A stretch of 40,403 nt of DNA from a bacterium (lineage in GTDB: Bacteria > Planctomycetota > Planctomycetia > Planctomycetales > Planctomycetaceae): contig WGMU01000035.1 of NCBI GenBank assembly GCA_016124895.1, forward strand, positions 1-40,403. Reading direction: 5' to 3'. Below are positions 17,797-26,859 of this stretch, piece by piece. The notes under the pieces were generated by a model. It ran no database searches and was not told the DNA's origin. It worked only from the letters and a program-made list of their open reading frames with translations. Both the position numbers and the translations under genes were made by a program. How positions within the stretch are numbered: position 1 is the stretch's first letter; the number at the start of each line of letters is the position of its first letter.

Positions 17797-19227
17797 ATGA
17801 TGTCTGGAAATCGAAGTCGAGCAGGCCTGCTGACTGGGTGTTTCGCACTCGCCAGTCTGTTGTTGAGCAGCGTAACTGCGCAGGCTCAGAGTCAGCCGGC
17901 AGGGAAAGGAAACGCCCAGCCAGCGCCGAAACCACGGACGATTGAAGTGTATCGCGGCACAGTACGCACTGACGGCCGCGGCAATCGTGTGGTGACACCA
18001 CTCGAAGTCAAACGCGCGGTTGAGCAGGCTCAGCGGGCGAAGCAGCAGGCTGATCGGCAACTGAAAGTCCTTGCTGAGCAGTCGGCTGCTCTGGCAGATC
18101 AAAGTTTCGATTCCTTCAGCCGTGGATTGATGCCGCTGCCCGACCACCTCGAACAACTCAAGCTGACCCAGCGCTCAGAACTGCTGACGGCCAGCGACGA
18201 GAAGCAGGCGGTTGAAGTTCAGCAGCGGTATGTCGAGCGGATGGAGGCGATCGTCGACGCGCTTGAAGAATTCAATGCGCCGAACGCAGAAGGCTGGCAG
18301 GCTGATCTGCTGCTGGCCCGGGCTCTGACCGCAGAAGCTCGCTCGGACCTTGCAACGCAGCAGAAGCGGGACGGCATCGCTCAGGCAGCGCGGGAGCAGG
18401 CACTCGAACTGGCCGAAGATCATCTCGAACAGCGGCAAGCGGACAGCACGATCGGCTGGGCCACGGTTCCGATGCTGGTCAATGCGCAGCTCGTCGTGCA
18501 GCGGATTCAGGAGAACGAGCCATACACGCTGCTGCCGACGGACGAGTTTCTCGACGACGCCGTCACTCTGACTCGAAGCTGGCAGGAACGGGACGCGGGA
18601 GTCGGCCGCGCAGACCGCCTCGCACTCGCCGAGTACGAACAGGCACGGTTCGCCCTGCGGCACGGACTGGAGCTTGATCCGGCTCAGATCGCCGTGCTGT
18701 ATCAGACCGCCGAGGCTGCGGCCATGGACCTGTACGATCAGCAGCGCGAGTTTCTGCGCAGCGGAACGGCGTCTCTGTTCGATGTCGCGCTGGCCTGGGA
18801 TTATCGCAGCCAGTTGTCAGACATTCTGTCGACTGCAAAACTCGCTCCTCCGGAAACGTCCGAGCGGCAGCTTTTGCTCGATCTCGATGCGCTCAACGAA
18901 CTGGCTGATGACGTGACGGATCGTCAGGGACGCATTGAAGCGGACCTGTCGTACATTGACGTACTGAGTTCCCGGCAGAAATCGCTGCAGGCACTCAACG
19001 ATCTGGATACGGCTAATGCTGCGGTTGAGGAATTGAAAAAGCACGCTACTGAAGCAGAGCAGAGCGTTGCTCCGCCAGCGCCGGGCGATGCGACGCGTCC
19101 CTCACCGGCAGCGACCGATCCGCCGCTGACTGCGCCGCGGAAACTGCAGCGCGGCGAACGACTGCCGCAGAGTGGTAAGCGACTACCGCAACGCGGCGAG
19201 CGGCTGTCTGTTCGTCCGAAGCGCTAG
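17797..19227 (+). CDS. Secreted coiled-coil protein of unknown function with a basic repeat tail
   Basis: I do not recognise a family. From the ATG-ATG pair at 17797 the 476-aa protein starts with a Sec signal (LLTGCFALASLLLSSVTAQA) and a Pro/Gln-rich linker. It continues as long alpha-helices rich in Ala, Glu, Gln and Leu, with coiled-coil character around VEQAQRAKQQADRQLKVLAE and again near residues 200-400, reminiscent of TolC-like or adaptor helices but without strand-rich barrel parts. The C-terminus is Pro/Ala-rich and ends in a short basic repeat, KLQRGERLPQSGKRLPQRGE. It is probably periplasmic or envelope-associated. The upstream extension to 17653 is less likely. Confidence 0.75.
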   Translation: MMSGNRSRAGLLTGCFALASLLLSSVTAQAQSQPAGKGNAQPAPKPRTIEVYRGTVRTDGRGNRVVTPLEVKRAVEQAQRAKQQADRQLKVLAEQSAALADQSFDSFSRGLMPLPDHLEQLKLTQRSELLTASDEKQAVEVQQRYVERMEAIVDALEEFNAPNAEGWQADLLLARALTAEARSDLATQQKRDGIAQAAREQALELAEDHLEQRQADSTIGWATVPMLVNAQLVVQRIQENEPYTLLPTDEFLDDAVTLTRSWQERDAGVGRADRLALAEYEQARFALRHGLELDPAQIAVLYQTAEAAAMDLYDQQREFLRSGTASLFDVALAWDYRSQLSDILSTAKLAPPETSERQLLLDLDALNELADDVTDRQGRIEADLSYIDVLSSRQKSLQALNDLDTANAAVEELKKHATEAEQSVAPPAPGDATRPSPAATDPPLTAPRKLQRGERLPQSGKRLPQRGERLSVRPKR

Positions 19228-19487
19228 CGGCGAGCGGCCGGTTGGTGCAGGAACGGCATTCGAGCGAAAACTGCGGCATTCGGTGCTGGCTCTGTCCGGC
19301 GGCGACCTCGCACGCCTGAATTGTGCAGTCGAATGTCGTGGGGCGTTTCTCACCTCCTGCGTGCCGACGCTTCGCTTGCAGATCGTTCCGCTCTGATCTT
19401 GAATAGTCCGGTTCTGCGCTCTCGACCGGCTCATTCGGGCTGTTCCTGCTCAAGACGCGTGACTCCCTCGACAAAGGAAATGTTCTG

Positions 19488-20120
19488 ATGCGTACGCTCA
19501 CTGCACTGTTCGCCGCTCTGGCACTCTCTCTGGCTGCTCAGAGCTTTGCGGACGACAAGGAAGAAGGCTTCGTCCGGCTCGACACCGGCAAGGATTTCAG
19601 CGGCTGGAAAATCAATGAAAGTAAGGAGTCGTGGTCGATCGAGGACGGCGCGTTCAAGGCGAACGGTGGGCGGAGCCACCTGTTTTACGTCGGCGATGAC
19701 AAGCCCTTCATCAATTTTGAACTGAAGGTTGATGTCCTGACGAAAGCCCACTCGAACGGCGGCATTTACTTCCATACGCGGTTCCAGGAGGAAGGCTGGC
19801 CGAAGTACGGCTTCGAAGCACAGGTCAACAACAGCTACGACAAGGATCCCCGCAAGACCGGCAGCCTGTACGCGGTCAAGGACGTCCTGGAAGCTCCGGC
19901 CAAAGACGACAAGTGGTTTACCGAGCACCTGATCGTCAAAGGCAAGCACGTCGTGATCAAAGTCGATGGTAAGACCGTCGTCGACTACACCGAACCTGAT
20001 GACGCCAAACCTGGCAAGGACTTCACGCGCGTCGTTGACAAAGGCACGTTCGCTCTGCAGGCGCACGATCCGGGCAGCACCGTCTACTTCCGCAATATCC
20101 GTGTGAAGCGACTCGACTGA
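19488..20120 (+). CDS. Secreted DUF1080 (3-keto-disaccharide hydrolase-like) protein
   Basis: The 210-aa protein has a signal peptide (MRTLTALFAALALSLAAQSF, cleaved near FADD) and one jelly-roll domain of the DUF1080/3-keto-disaccharide hydrolase family. Features are FVRLDTGKDFSGWK at the start, the central SNGGIYFHTRF, YGFEAQVNNSY, and the last strands GTFALQAHDPGSTVYFRNIR that end the fold. Some relatives hydrolyse 3-keto-sugar glycosides, and most planctomycete copies are uncharacterised. AAAGGAA precedes the ATG. A perfect hairpin follows the stop by 28 bp. Confidence 0.88.
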   Translation: MRTLTALFAALALSLAAQSFADDKEEGFVRLDTGKDFSGWKINESKESWSIEDGAFKANGGRSHLFYVGDDKPFINFELKVDVLTKAHSNGGIYFHTRFQEEGWPKYGFEAQVNNSYDKDPRKTGSLYAVKDVLEAPAKDDKWFTEHLIVKGKHVVIKVDGKTVVDYTEPDDAKPGKDFTRVVDKGTFALQAHDPGSTVYFRNIRVKRLD

Positions 20121-20148
20121 TCGTCGCGTGCTCTGCAGCACGCCATCA

Positions 20149-20185
20149 ATGCCTGACGAAACTCGCGCTGAGTTTCGTCAGGCAT
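20149..20185. terminator. Perfect 16-bp hairpin between convergent genes
   Basis: ATGCCTGACGAAACTC (20149-20164) and GAGTTTCGTCAGGCAT (20170-20185) pair perfectly around a 5-nt loop. It follows the DUF1080 gene and lies before the convergent end of uppP. There is no T-run on either side, so it may be a bidirectional transcript end or a processing or stability structure. Confidence 0.6.
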
Positions 20186-20334
20186 CGTACTGGCCCTGTG
20201 CCTGACAGTGACTATCGTAAGAAACGCGTCTTCAGGGAAACGGACCGCCGACTCAGCGAGAGTCTGGCTGGCTGGTTCACTGGACAGGCCAGTGTCACGC
20301 GAACTGTCGGAACGAGTCACCGGCGGAAGTTGAC

Positions 20335-21144
20335 TCAGATTGCGGCCGCTTCCGTGGAGACCGCCGCCGCCAGTTGCCAGATCACCGTCGCCGTGCCGAC
20401 TGCCGCGCAGTAAAAGGCGAACCAGTGAAGTTGGCCGCGCGCGATCAGCGAGATCAGCCAGCGCAGCGTGAACAGGCCGACGACAAACGACGTCACTCCG
20501 CCCGCCAGCAAAGCGGTGACGAAGTCCTGCGAGACGGCTGAGTCGCCCGTAATGAGGTCTTTCAGTTCGAGCACCGCGGCGCCTCCGATCACAGGAACAG
20601 CCATCAGAAATGAAAAGGCCGCGGCTGCATCCCGCTTCAGTCCGCAGATCAGCCCGCCCGAGATCGTGCTGCCCGATCGCGAGATGCCTGGAATCAGAGC
20701 GAACGCCTGAAACAGTCCAATCAGCAGTGACTGCCCCAGCGTCAGTTGCTCGTAGGCCAGCACGTTTTTTTCGAGCCGCTGCCCGACGACCAGCAGTCCG
20801 GCCGTGCCAAACAGAGCGACACCCGCAATCAGCGGCGTTTCGAAGACGCGTTCAAAGAAGTCCTTCAGCGTGAATCCGACCGCCGCCGCCGGAATCGACG
20901 CGAGCACCAGCAGCAGGCAGACACGCGGCTGCAGTCGCAGTCTGAGAATCTCTCGCTGGTAGACAATCAGAATCGACAGCAGCGTCCCGACATGCAGCGT
21001 CACATTCATCAGCAGTTTCGCGCTGGAGTCCCACGGTGGGTCGAGCAGCTCCCCAACGATGACGAGATGCCCCGACGAGCTGATCGGCAGAAACTCCCCG
21101 ATCCCCTGCACAATCCCCAGAATCACCGCCTGCAGCACATCCAC
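20335..21144 (-). CDS. uppP: Undecaprenyl-diphosphate phosphatase
   Basis: This 269-aa polytopic membrane phosphatase recycles undecaprenyl pyrophosphate to the monophosphate for cell-wall synthesis. Both family signatures are present: the N-terminal QGIGEFLPISSSGHL and the second motif PGISRSGSTISGG (catalytic Ser/Arg/His region). About seven membrane helices fill the chain. The start is GTG 21144, chosen because GGAGG lies six bases upstream and the N-terminus MDVLQAVILGIVQG matches the family; an inner ATG does not. The gene is convergent with the DUF1080 gene. Confidence 0.95.
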   Translation of the reverse strand: MDVLQAVILGIVQGIGEFLPISSSGHLVIVGELLDPPWDSSAKLLMNVTLHVGTLLSILIVYQREILRLRLQPRVCLLLVLASIPAAAVGFTLKDFFERVFETPLIAGVALFGTAGLLVVGQRLEKNVLAYEQLTLGQSLLIGLFQAFALIPGISRSGSTISGGLICGLKRDAAAAFSFLMAVPVIGGAAVLELKDLITGDSAVSQDFVTALLAGGVTSFVVGLFTLRWLISLIARGQLHWFAFYCAAVGTATVIWQLAAAVSTEAAAI

Positions 21145-21356
21145 TCAGGACCTCCCTGTCCGAGGTTTCGAGAACGCATCAGAAGTTCGCCGCAGCAGCG
21201 TAACGACTTCCCCCTGCCCCACATACGGCATCAGCAGATTCCGGGCAAAGACCCACTGAATCTTGCAACTCGACCAGATTCTGGATAACAAAAACTGTCC
21301 GTGCCTGAACGGCAGGCCTGTTGTCAGGAAAGCAGTTGGCCGGTTACAGGTGAGTC

Positions 21357-21641
21357 ATGAACTGGAACTACGGCAACTTTGCCCCCGCAGCTGTGATTGC
21401 ATTTAAGAGATCGAACGTTCATTTGGTCGGCTACTGTCTTACGAACGTGATCTTTCTCGCAGTCGGCCTGCCTTTTGAATTCGGAGCCGTTCCGGAATTT
21501 CCGTTCGTCCGTATGTCTCTCGCTGCCGTTGCTTTTGTTGCCCTGATCGTGTTACTCACCTGGGGCATGGTCCTGGCGGGCAGCGTCGCGGGCCACTTCT
21601 ATTCGGCCCTCGATGAGCTGCGTGATGCTTGCGGCGTGTAG
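21357..21641 (+). CDS. Small membrane protein of unknown function (94 aa)
   Basis: I do not recognise this protein. It has two hydrophobic segments (about residues 22-40 and 53-78) and a short soluble C-terminus ending LDELRDACGV, so it is probably an inner-membrane protein. AGGTGAG lies four bases before the ATG, which supports translation. It is divergent from uppP and is followed by a terminator-like hairpin at 21748, which suggests its own transcript. It could be a minor planctomycete-specific gene. Confidence 0.5.
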   Translation: MNWNYGNFAPAAVIAFKRSNVHLVGYCLTNVIFLAVGLPFEFGAVPEFPFVRMSLAAVAFVALIVLLTWGMVLAGSVAGHFYSALDELRDACGV

Positions 21642-21947
21642 TTCTGTGGCGTTCGTGACGGCAGGACAATCTGATCCGGGACGGCTGATGCGACGGGCCA
21701 GCCTTTCGAGTGGTTGGGTCTGCGGGTAGACTGCCCTTCTTCTGAAACAGCCCCGGTCGGTGCTGACGCCGGGGCTGAGCTTGTTTTCGGGCTCTGCTGG
21801 CTCGACGCTGGTCCCGGGATGTCTGTCTGGCGCGGATTCTCTCTGCGGAATCCGGTCGAGTGATGGGCGTTCGGGGCGTTTCTGCTGACTCCGCGGGCTG
21901 ATGATCTACTCGCGGTCCCTGTCTGGTTCCTGTCTGTACGAATTGAA
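21642..21947. other. Intergenic region before typA, with one terminator
   Basis: No gene is seen in about 300 bases. The terminator-like hairpin at 21748-21777 is the only clear structure. Confidence 0.4.
21748..21787 (+). terminator. Terminator-like hairpin downstream of the small membrane protein
   Basis: CAGCCCCGG (21748-21756) pairs with CCGGGGCTG (21769-21777) around a 12-nt loop that itself contains GTC...GAC. AGCTTGTTTTC follows, a loose T-rich tail on the plus strand. Confidence 0.55.
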
Positions 21948-23756
21948 ATGCGACGCGACGACCTTCGAAATATTGCCATCATTGCCCACGTCGACCACGG
22001 GAAGACGACGCTGGTGGACTGTCTGCTGAAACAGAGCGGCCAGTTTCGGGACTCGGAACTGCGGCAGGAGTGCATCCTTGATTCCAACGACCTGGAACGG
22101 GAACGCGGCATCACGATTCTCGCCAAAAACATCGCGCTCACCTGGAAGGGCGTGAAGATCAACATCATCGACACGCCCGGCCACGCGGATTTCGGCGGTG
22201 AGGTCGAACGCGTCCTGCAGATGGCCGACGGCTGCCTGGTGCTGGTCGACGCATTCGAGGGGCCGCGCCCGCAGACGCGGTATGTACTGAAGAAGGCGCT
22301 GGAAGTCGGACTCAAGCCGATCGTCGTGATCAACAAGATCGACCGGCCGGACTGCCGGCCCCATGTCGTCGTCGATCTGACGTTTGACCTGCTGTGCGAA
22401 CTGGGCGCCGACGACGAAACCCTGGACTTCCCGTACATCTTCGCGAGTGCCCGCGAGGGTTACGCGACCAGGGATCCGGACGTCCGCACGGACAATATCA
22501 GCGACCTGCTGGACATGATTCTCGAACACGTGCCCGGCCCGCACGCTCAACCGGACAAGCCGGCGCAGATGATGATCACCACGCTCGATTATTCGGCCTA
22601 CGTCGGACGGATCGCCGTCGGCCGGCTGCTCAGTGGCAGGCTGCATCCCGGTGACCGGATCTCGGTGCTGAAGCGTGACGGCTCGGCGGTCAACGGTGCG
22701 ATTGAAGAGCTGCAACTGTTCGACAAGCTGGGTCGTACGGAAGCTCAGGAAGCGACAGCCGGTGACATCGTCGCGCTGATCGGACTGCCGGAACCGGAGA
22801 TCGGAGACACGGTCGTCGACCCGGCGAATCCCGTCGCACTGCCGCGGATCGAAGTCGATGAACCGACGCTGTCCATGACGTTCACGATCAACGACGGCCC
22901 GCTGGCCGGGCAGTCCGGCAAGTACGTGACGAGCCGTCACCTGCGCGAACGGCTGATGCGCGAACTGGAATCCAACGTGGCTCTGCGGGTTGAAGAGGGC
23001 GACGACAAGGACAAGTTCAGGGTCTCAGGCCGCGGCGTGCTGCATCTGTCAGTCCTGATCGAAACGATGCGCCGCGAAGGCTACGAACTGTGCGTCGGCA
23101 AGCCGGAAGTCATCCGTAAGCAGATCGACGGGAAGTGGCACGAACCGTTTGAGCTGCTGGAAGTCGACACGCCGGCTGAAACAGTCGGGGCGGTCATGGA
23201 ACAGGTCTGCGCCCGCCGAGGGCAGGTGTCAGAGATGACCGCCGCAGACTCGGGAATGACGCATCTGGAGTTCTCGATCCCCGCCCGTGGACTGATCGGC
23301 CTGCGAACGCGGCTGCTCAACGTGACGAAGGGTGAAGCGATCATCCATCACCGGTTTGACCTGTATAAGCCGGCGGAAGGCGAGGTTCCGCACCGCAGCA
23401 ACGGCGTGCTGATCTCGCAGGAGAACGGCAAAGCCGTCGGCTACGCGCTGTTCAAACTGCAGGAACGGGCAGAGTTCTTTGTCCGGCCAGGCGCGGACGT
23501 CTACGAGGGCATGATCGTCGGCGAAAACGCTCGCGATAACGACATGACCGTCAACCCGATTCGGGAAAAGAAGCTGACGAACGTCCGCGCGTCAGGCAGC
23601 GACGACAACATCCTGCTTAAACCGCCGCGCGAGATGTCACTGGAAGCGGCACTGGAATACATCGAAGACGACGAGTACGTCGAAATCACTCCGGCCGTCA
23701 TCCGCCTGCGGAAGATCTACCTGCGTGAGAGCGACCGGAAGCGAATGCGTAAGTAG
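21948..23756 (+). CDS. typA: Ribosome-associated GTPase TypA/BipA
   Basis: The 602-aa translational GTPase helps 50S subunit assembly and stress adaptation. The G1 loop [10 protein letters not shown] (13-22), switch I with ERGITI, G3 [15 protein letters not shown] and G4 [10 protein letters not shown] are present. After these come the EF-G-like domains II, III and V ([14 protein letters not shown] in domain II) and the BipA-specific C-terminal domain with [20 protein letters not shown], a TypA hallmark. Length matches the family (about 600). The ATG has only weak ribosome-site sequence. A separate MFS gene follows 177 bp downstream. Confidence 0.97.
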   Translation: MRRDDLRNIAIIAHVDHGKTTLVDCLLKQSGQFRDSELRQECILDSNDLERERGITILAKNIALTWKGVKINIIDTPGHADFGGEVERVLQMADGCLVLVDAFEGPRPQTRYVLKKALEVGLKPIVVINKIDRPDCRPHVVVDLTFDLLCELGADDETLDFPYIFASAREGYATRDPDVRTDNISDLLDMILEHVPGPHAQPDKPAQMMITTLDYSAYVGRIAVGRLLSGRLHPGDRISVLKRDGSAVNGAIEELQLFDKLGRTEAQEATAGDIVALIGLPEPEIGDTVVDPANPVALPRIEVDEPTLSMTFTINDGPLAGQSGKYVTSRHLRERLMRELESNVALRVEEGDDKDKFRVSGRGVLHLSVLIETMRREGYELCVGKPEVIRKQIDGKWHEPFELLEVDTPAETVGAVMEQVCARRGQVSEMTAADSGMTHLEFSIPARGLIGLRTRLLNVTKGEAIIHHRFDLYKPAEGEVPHRSNGVLISQENGKAVGYALFKLQERAEFFVRPGADVYEGMIVGENARDNDMTVNPIREKKLTNVRASGSDDNILLKPPREMSLEAALEYIEDDEYVEITPAVIRLRKIYLRESDRKRMRK

Positions 23757-23855
23757 CGCAAACCACCGAAATGCGGCCGAACAGCGAAAGTTGACCAATT
23801 CGGACTGACTGTTGCGAGTGGTTGGAAATCACTTAAAGCGGCTGTACGATCCCGA

Positions 23856-23908
23856 ACTTTTCGTAACTCTGCCTACTGCCATCTGTTACGGCTTCCTAAG
23901 CGAAAAGT
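23856..23908 (+). promoter_or_regulatory. Inverted repeats in the leader of the MFS gene
   Basis: ACTTTTCG (23856-23863) faces CGAAAAGT (23901-23908), and just inside the left arm GTAAC pairs with GTTAC, forming a two-part hairpin 26 bp before the MFS ATG. It could be an operator or an RNA leader structure. Weak evidence. Confidence 0.35.
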
Positions 23909-23933
23909 CCTTCAAGTCTGGGAGAATCACCCG

Positions 23934-25571
23934 ATGAGTGATGCGAGTGCTGTGGAGAATCGCCAGTCCAAAGGCGATCAGATTTTATTCTGGGGATGCT
24001 TCATCGCCCTCATTACGACGTCGTTTGCCTTCTTCAGCCGCATGTATCTGTGCGACGTCCGATTTGGTGCCGACTTTGGCATCAGTAAGGTCACCGTCGG
24101 CGAGTTGAAGGGGGCTGGTGTCTGGCCGTTCGCAATTTCGATCATCCTGTTCAGCCTGATCATCGACCGGATCGGCTACCGGTTTGCGATGCTGTTTTCG
24201 TTCGTCTGTTACGTCATCTATATGATCATGGCGTGCCTAGCCTATGGTTCAATCCAGGGAGTGACTGATCCGGAGACACTGAAGGCCGCACAGGCCGAAG
24301 GATACAACCTGCTGTATTGGGGCAGCATCGTGCTGGCTCTTGGCAATGGGACAGTCGAGGCGTTCATTAACCCCGTTGTCGCGACGATGTTCAGCCGTGA
24401 AAAGACTAAGTGGTTGAACATTCTTCATGCTGGTTGGCCGGGTGGGCTCGTCATCGGCGGGCTGATCACTGTCGCAATGGCCGATACTGCTGCGACTGGC
24501 GACTGGCGAATGGTGCTCGGCGTGATCGCTATTCCCGCGGTCATCTTCCTGGCCATGCTCATCAAGGCCGAGTTTCCCGTCAGCGAACGCGAACAGGCAG
24601 GCGTGACCTATCGTGAAATGCTGGCTGAGTTCGGTGGCTTTGGAGCACTCATCGGATTCGGTCTGATTTTTGCGCAGCTCGGTCAGGTGCTGGGCTTCGG
24701 TCTGGGAGTCGTGATCGGGCTGGCCGCAGTCGTCACGGTTGCGTTTGGAGCTTACACACGAAACGTCGGTCGCCCGGTGATGGCATTCCTGATCATCATC
24801 ATGATGCCGCTGGCGACGACCGAAATCGGAACAGATGGCTGGATCAGCGGCCTGATGGAACACCCGATGAAAGAAGCCGGTTACAATCCCGGCTGGGTGC
24901 TCATTTACACGTCCGCGATAATGATGGTGTTGCGCTTCTTCGCCGGGCCGATCGTTCACAAACTATCGCCGATCGGCCTGCTGGTGATCAGCTCAATCCT
25001 GGCAATCGTGGGCCTGTTTGCTTTGTCACGCTGCGGCAGTTCTGGGCTTGGAATCATTTTCGCTGCTGCAACGCTGTACGGTTTCGGCAAGACCTTCTTC
25101 TGGCCGACCATGCTGGGAATTACTGCTGAGCAGTGTCCGAAGGGCGGCGCTCTGACACTCAACGCGATCTCCGGCATCGGCATGATCGCTGTCGGCGTCC
25201 TCGGATTTCCGTACATCGGTGCTCTGCAGGAAAAGACGGCCAGTTCTGTCCTTCAGGAATCCGATGCGGCAACCGCTCAGGCCGTCCTGGTCGACAAGGC
25301 CTACGTGCTGGGAGACTACCAGGCGATTGACCCTGACAGAGTCGCGACGATTACAGATGAGACGGCGAAGTCAGCGCTGGCTTCCGCCAATCAGGCCGGA
25401 CAGTTCGATGCTCTTGCGAAGATGGCCTTGTTCCCAGCCTTCATGCTGGCCTGCTACATCGTTCTTTTCCTGTACTTCAAGTCGCGAGGCGGCTATCAGG
25501 CGCAGGTGCTGACCGGACATGAGGCCAAAGACGAGGAGTTCACAGGAGGCGTTCCGGCCGCTGTCGAATAG
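23934..25571 (+). CDS. Major facilitator superfamily transporter
   Basis: This 545-aa inner-membrane carrier has about 12 hydrophobic segments starting at residue 17 (ILFWGCFIALITTSFAFFSR). The loop between helices 2 and 3 carries DRIGYRFAML, the MFS motif A region, and the second half repeats the fold. Loops near residues 100-120 and 440-490 are longer than usual, rich in Ala/Asp/Gln and probably periplasmic. The substrate cannot be read from sequence; sugar or nucleoside-type carriers with this layout are common in Planctomycetes. GGGAG lies about ten bases before the ATG. A MITE-like element and then a terminator follow. Confidence 0.85.
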   Translation: MSDASAVENRQSKGDQILFWGCFIALITTSFAFFSRMYLCDVRFGADFGISKVTVGELKGAGVWPFAISIILFSLIIDRIGYRFAMLFSFVCYVIYMIMACLAYGSIQGVTDPETLKAAQAEGYNLLYWGSIVLALGNGTVEAFINPVVATMFSREKTKWLNILHAGWPGGLVIGGLITVAMADTAATGDWRMVLGVIAIPAVIFLAMLIKAEFPVSEREQAGVTYREMLAEFGGFGALIGFGLIFAQLGQVLGFGLGVVIGLAAVVTVAFGAYTRNVGRPVMAFLIIIMMPLATTEIGTDGWISGLMEHPMKEAGYNPGWVLIYTSAIMMVLRFFAGPIVHKLSPIGLLVISSILAIVGLFALSRCGSSGLGIIFAAATLYGFGKTFFWPTMLGITAEQCPKGGALTLNAISGIGMIAVGVLGFPYIGALQEKTASSVLQESDAATAQAVLVDKAYVLGDYQAIDPDRVATITDETAKSALASANQAGQFDALAKMALFPAFMLACYIVLFLYFKSRGGYQAQVLTGHEAKDEEFTGGVPAAVE

Positions 25572-25582
25572 CTTCTGTAATC

Positions 25583-25753
25583 TAATTGGACAGCGCCACT
25601 TCGACATGTTTCGATGCCGCAACCTATTGACCAGGAATCAGTTACGATGCAACTGGCACTAACTTCCGGTGGAAGTTGACTGTCACGCTGTAACTCACAA
25701 CGTCAGCAAGAGTTAAGTGTGGGTGGTTCGCCCAAAGTGGCGCTGTCCAACTA
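25583..25753. mobile_element. MITE-like element with 17-bp inverted ends flanked by TA
   Basis: The left end TAATTGGACAGCGCCACTT (25583-25601) and right end AAGTGGCGCTGTCCAACTA (25735-25753) are inverse complements with one mismatch. Each terminus begins with TA on the outside, the target duplication expected of the IS630/Tc1-mariner group. The 171-bp body has no gene, only a small internal hairpin (ACTTCC...GGAAGT). It sits between the MFS stop and that gene's terminator. A non-autonomous IS630-type MITE is the best reading; a long regulatory inverted repeat is the alternative. Confidence 0.6.
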
Positions 25754-25765
25754 AACGTAGTTATC

Positions 25766-25806
25766 CGGGGCAGCCAGAATCTGATCTGAGCTGCCCCGTT
25801 TTCTTG
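25766..25806 (+). terminator. Rho-independent terminator after the MFS gene
   Basis: CGGGGCAGC (25766-25774) pairs with GCTGCCCCG (25790-25798), loop 15 nt, followed directly by TTTTCTTG. It probably served the MFS transcript before the 171-bp insertion moved it away from the stop codon. Confidence 0.75.
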
Positions 25807-25837
25807 TGACCTCTCTAATGGCTGCAGGTCAGTCTCG

Positions 25838-26557
25838 ATGGGAACACCGGCCTCAGTGACGCTGACAGCTCTCGCCGCCTACCTGGCCGGTTCGATTCCG
25901 TTCGGGCTGCTGGTGGCTCGGGGGGTGGCTGGGATCGATATCCGGCGGCACGGCAGCGGAAATATCGGAGCGACCAACGTCAGCCGCACGCTCGGTGCGA
26001 AGTGGGGCGTGGCCGTGCTGGTGCTCGATGCGCTGAAGGGGGCGTTGCCGGTTCTGGTCATCCCGCGATTGTTTGCCGGTTCTGAATCCGCCTGGTTTCT
26101 CCTGTTGCAGGTGATCGCTGGCGTGGCGACCGTCGTCGGGCACATGTTTCCTGTCTGGCTGAAGTTTCACGGCGGCAAGGGAGTGGCCACGGCGCTCGGC
26201 GTTGTCTGCGTGTTGACGCCGGAAGCTTCGATCGCCGCCTTTGTCGGATTTGCTCTGTGCATGGTCGCATCGCGGATCGTCGCTCTCAGTTCGGTCGTCG
26301 CTGCGCTGGTCTTCGCCGTCGGACAGATGATTATTCTGTCGCCGAACCCGTTTGACCGGGCGAAGCTGCCTCTGTCGATGTTCAGTCTTGCCGTGCCCGC
26401 CCTGATCATCCTGCGGCACGGCAGCAATATCGGGCGTCTGCTGCGAGGTGAAGAGAAGAAGTTCTCGTTCGGCCGCCGGCGCAATGCGGAATCCTCGCCC
26501 GACGAAGCCGCGTCAAATGATGAACCCTCCGTCGGGTCGCGTGGAACTGGAAGCTGA
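25838..26557 (+). CDS. plsY: Acyl-phosphate:glycerol-3-phosphate acyltransferase
   Basis: The 239-aa membrane enzyme transfers an acyl group from acyl phosphate to glycerol-3-phosphate, the first step of phospholipid synthesis. The three PlsY motifs are visible: AYLAGSIPFGLLVAR with SGNIGATNVSRTLG (motif 1), GHMFPVWLKFHGGKGVATALG (motif 2), and the late ILRHGSNIGRLLRGEEKKF (motif 3). About five membrane helices fill the chain. A C-terminal soluble tail of about 35 residues rich in Ser, Glu and Pro is longer than usual. It is the first gene after the terminator at 25766. Confidence 0.96.
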   Translation: MGTPASVTLTALAAYLAGSIPFGLLVARGVAGIDIRRHGSGNIGATNVSRTLGAKWGVAVLVLDALKGALPVLVIPRLFAGSESAWFLLLQVIAGVATVVGHMFPVWLKFHGGKGVATALGVVCVLTPEASIAAFVGFALCMVASRIVALSSVVAALVFAVGQMIILSPNPFDRAKLPLSMFSLAVPALIILRHGSNIGRLLRGEEKKFSFGRRRNAESSPDEAASNDEPSVGSRGTGS

Positions 26558-26859
26558 TGCGGCCTCGCCCGCAGAACGTGAATTCCGACTGTTGCCGACA
26601 GGCGTCGAATTCGCGGGCTACAGGCTCATCTTGCTGCGTTTTCGCCGATGCGTGATCATGCCGCCGCCTCTCCGAGGTCGAATCCGTCGGCCTCGAACTG
26701 CGCGTTGCGAGCGTTGAGGCCCGGTCTGGCCCCATGCGGCCGGAGCGGGCTTTGTGGGAATTCTGATTTCGGCGTTTCGATCGCTGAGCGATCAACGACT
26801 TTGTTACGGATTCCATCGCGGCGTGACCTGCCATCGCCACCGGGAAGGGACTCCCGCTC
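26558..26859. other. Intergenic region between plsY and the kinase-like gene
   Basis: About 300 bases with overlapping open frames but none with a recognisable domain. No terminator was found after plsY. Confidence 0.35.
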
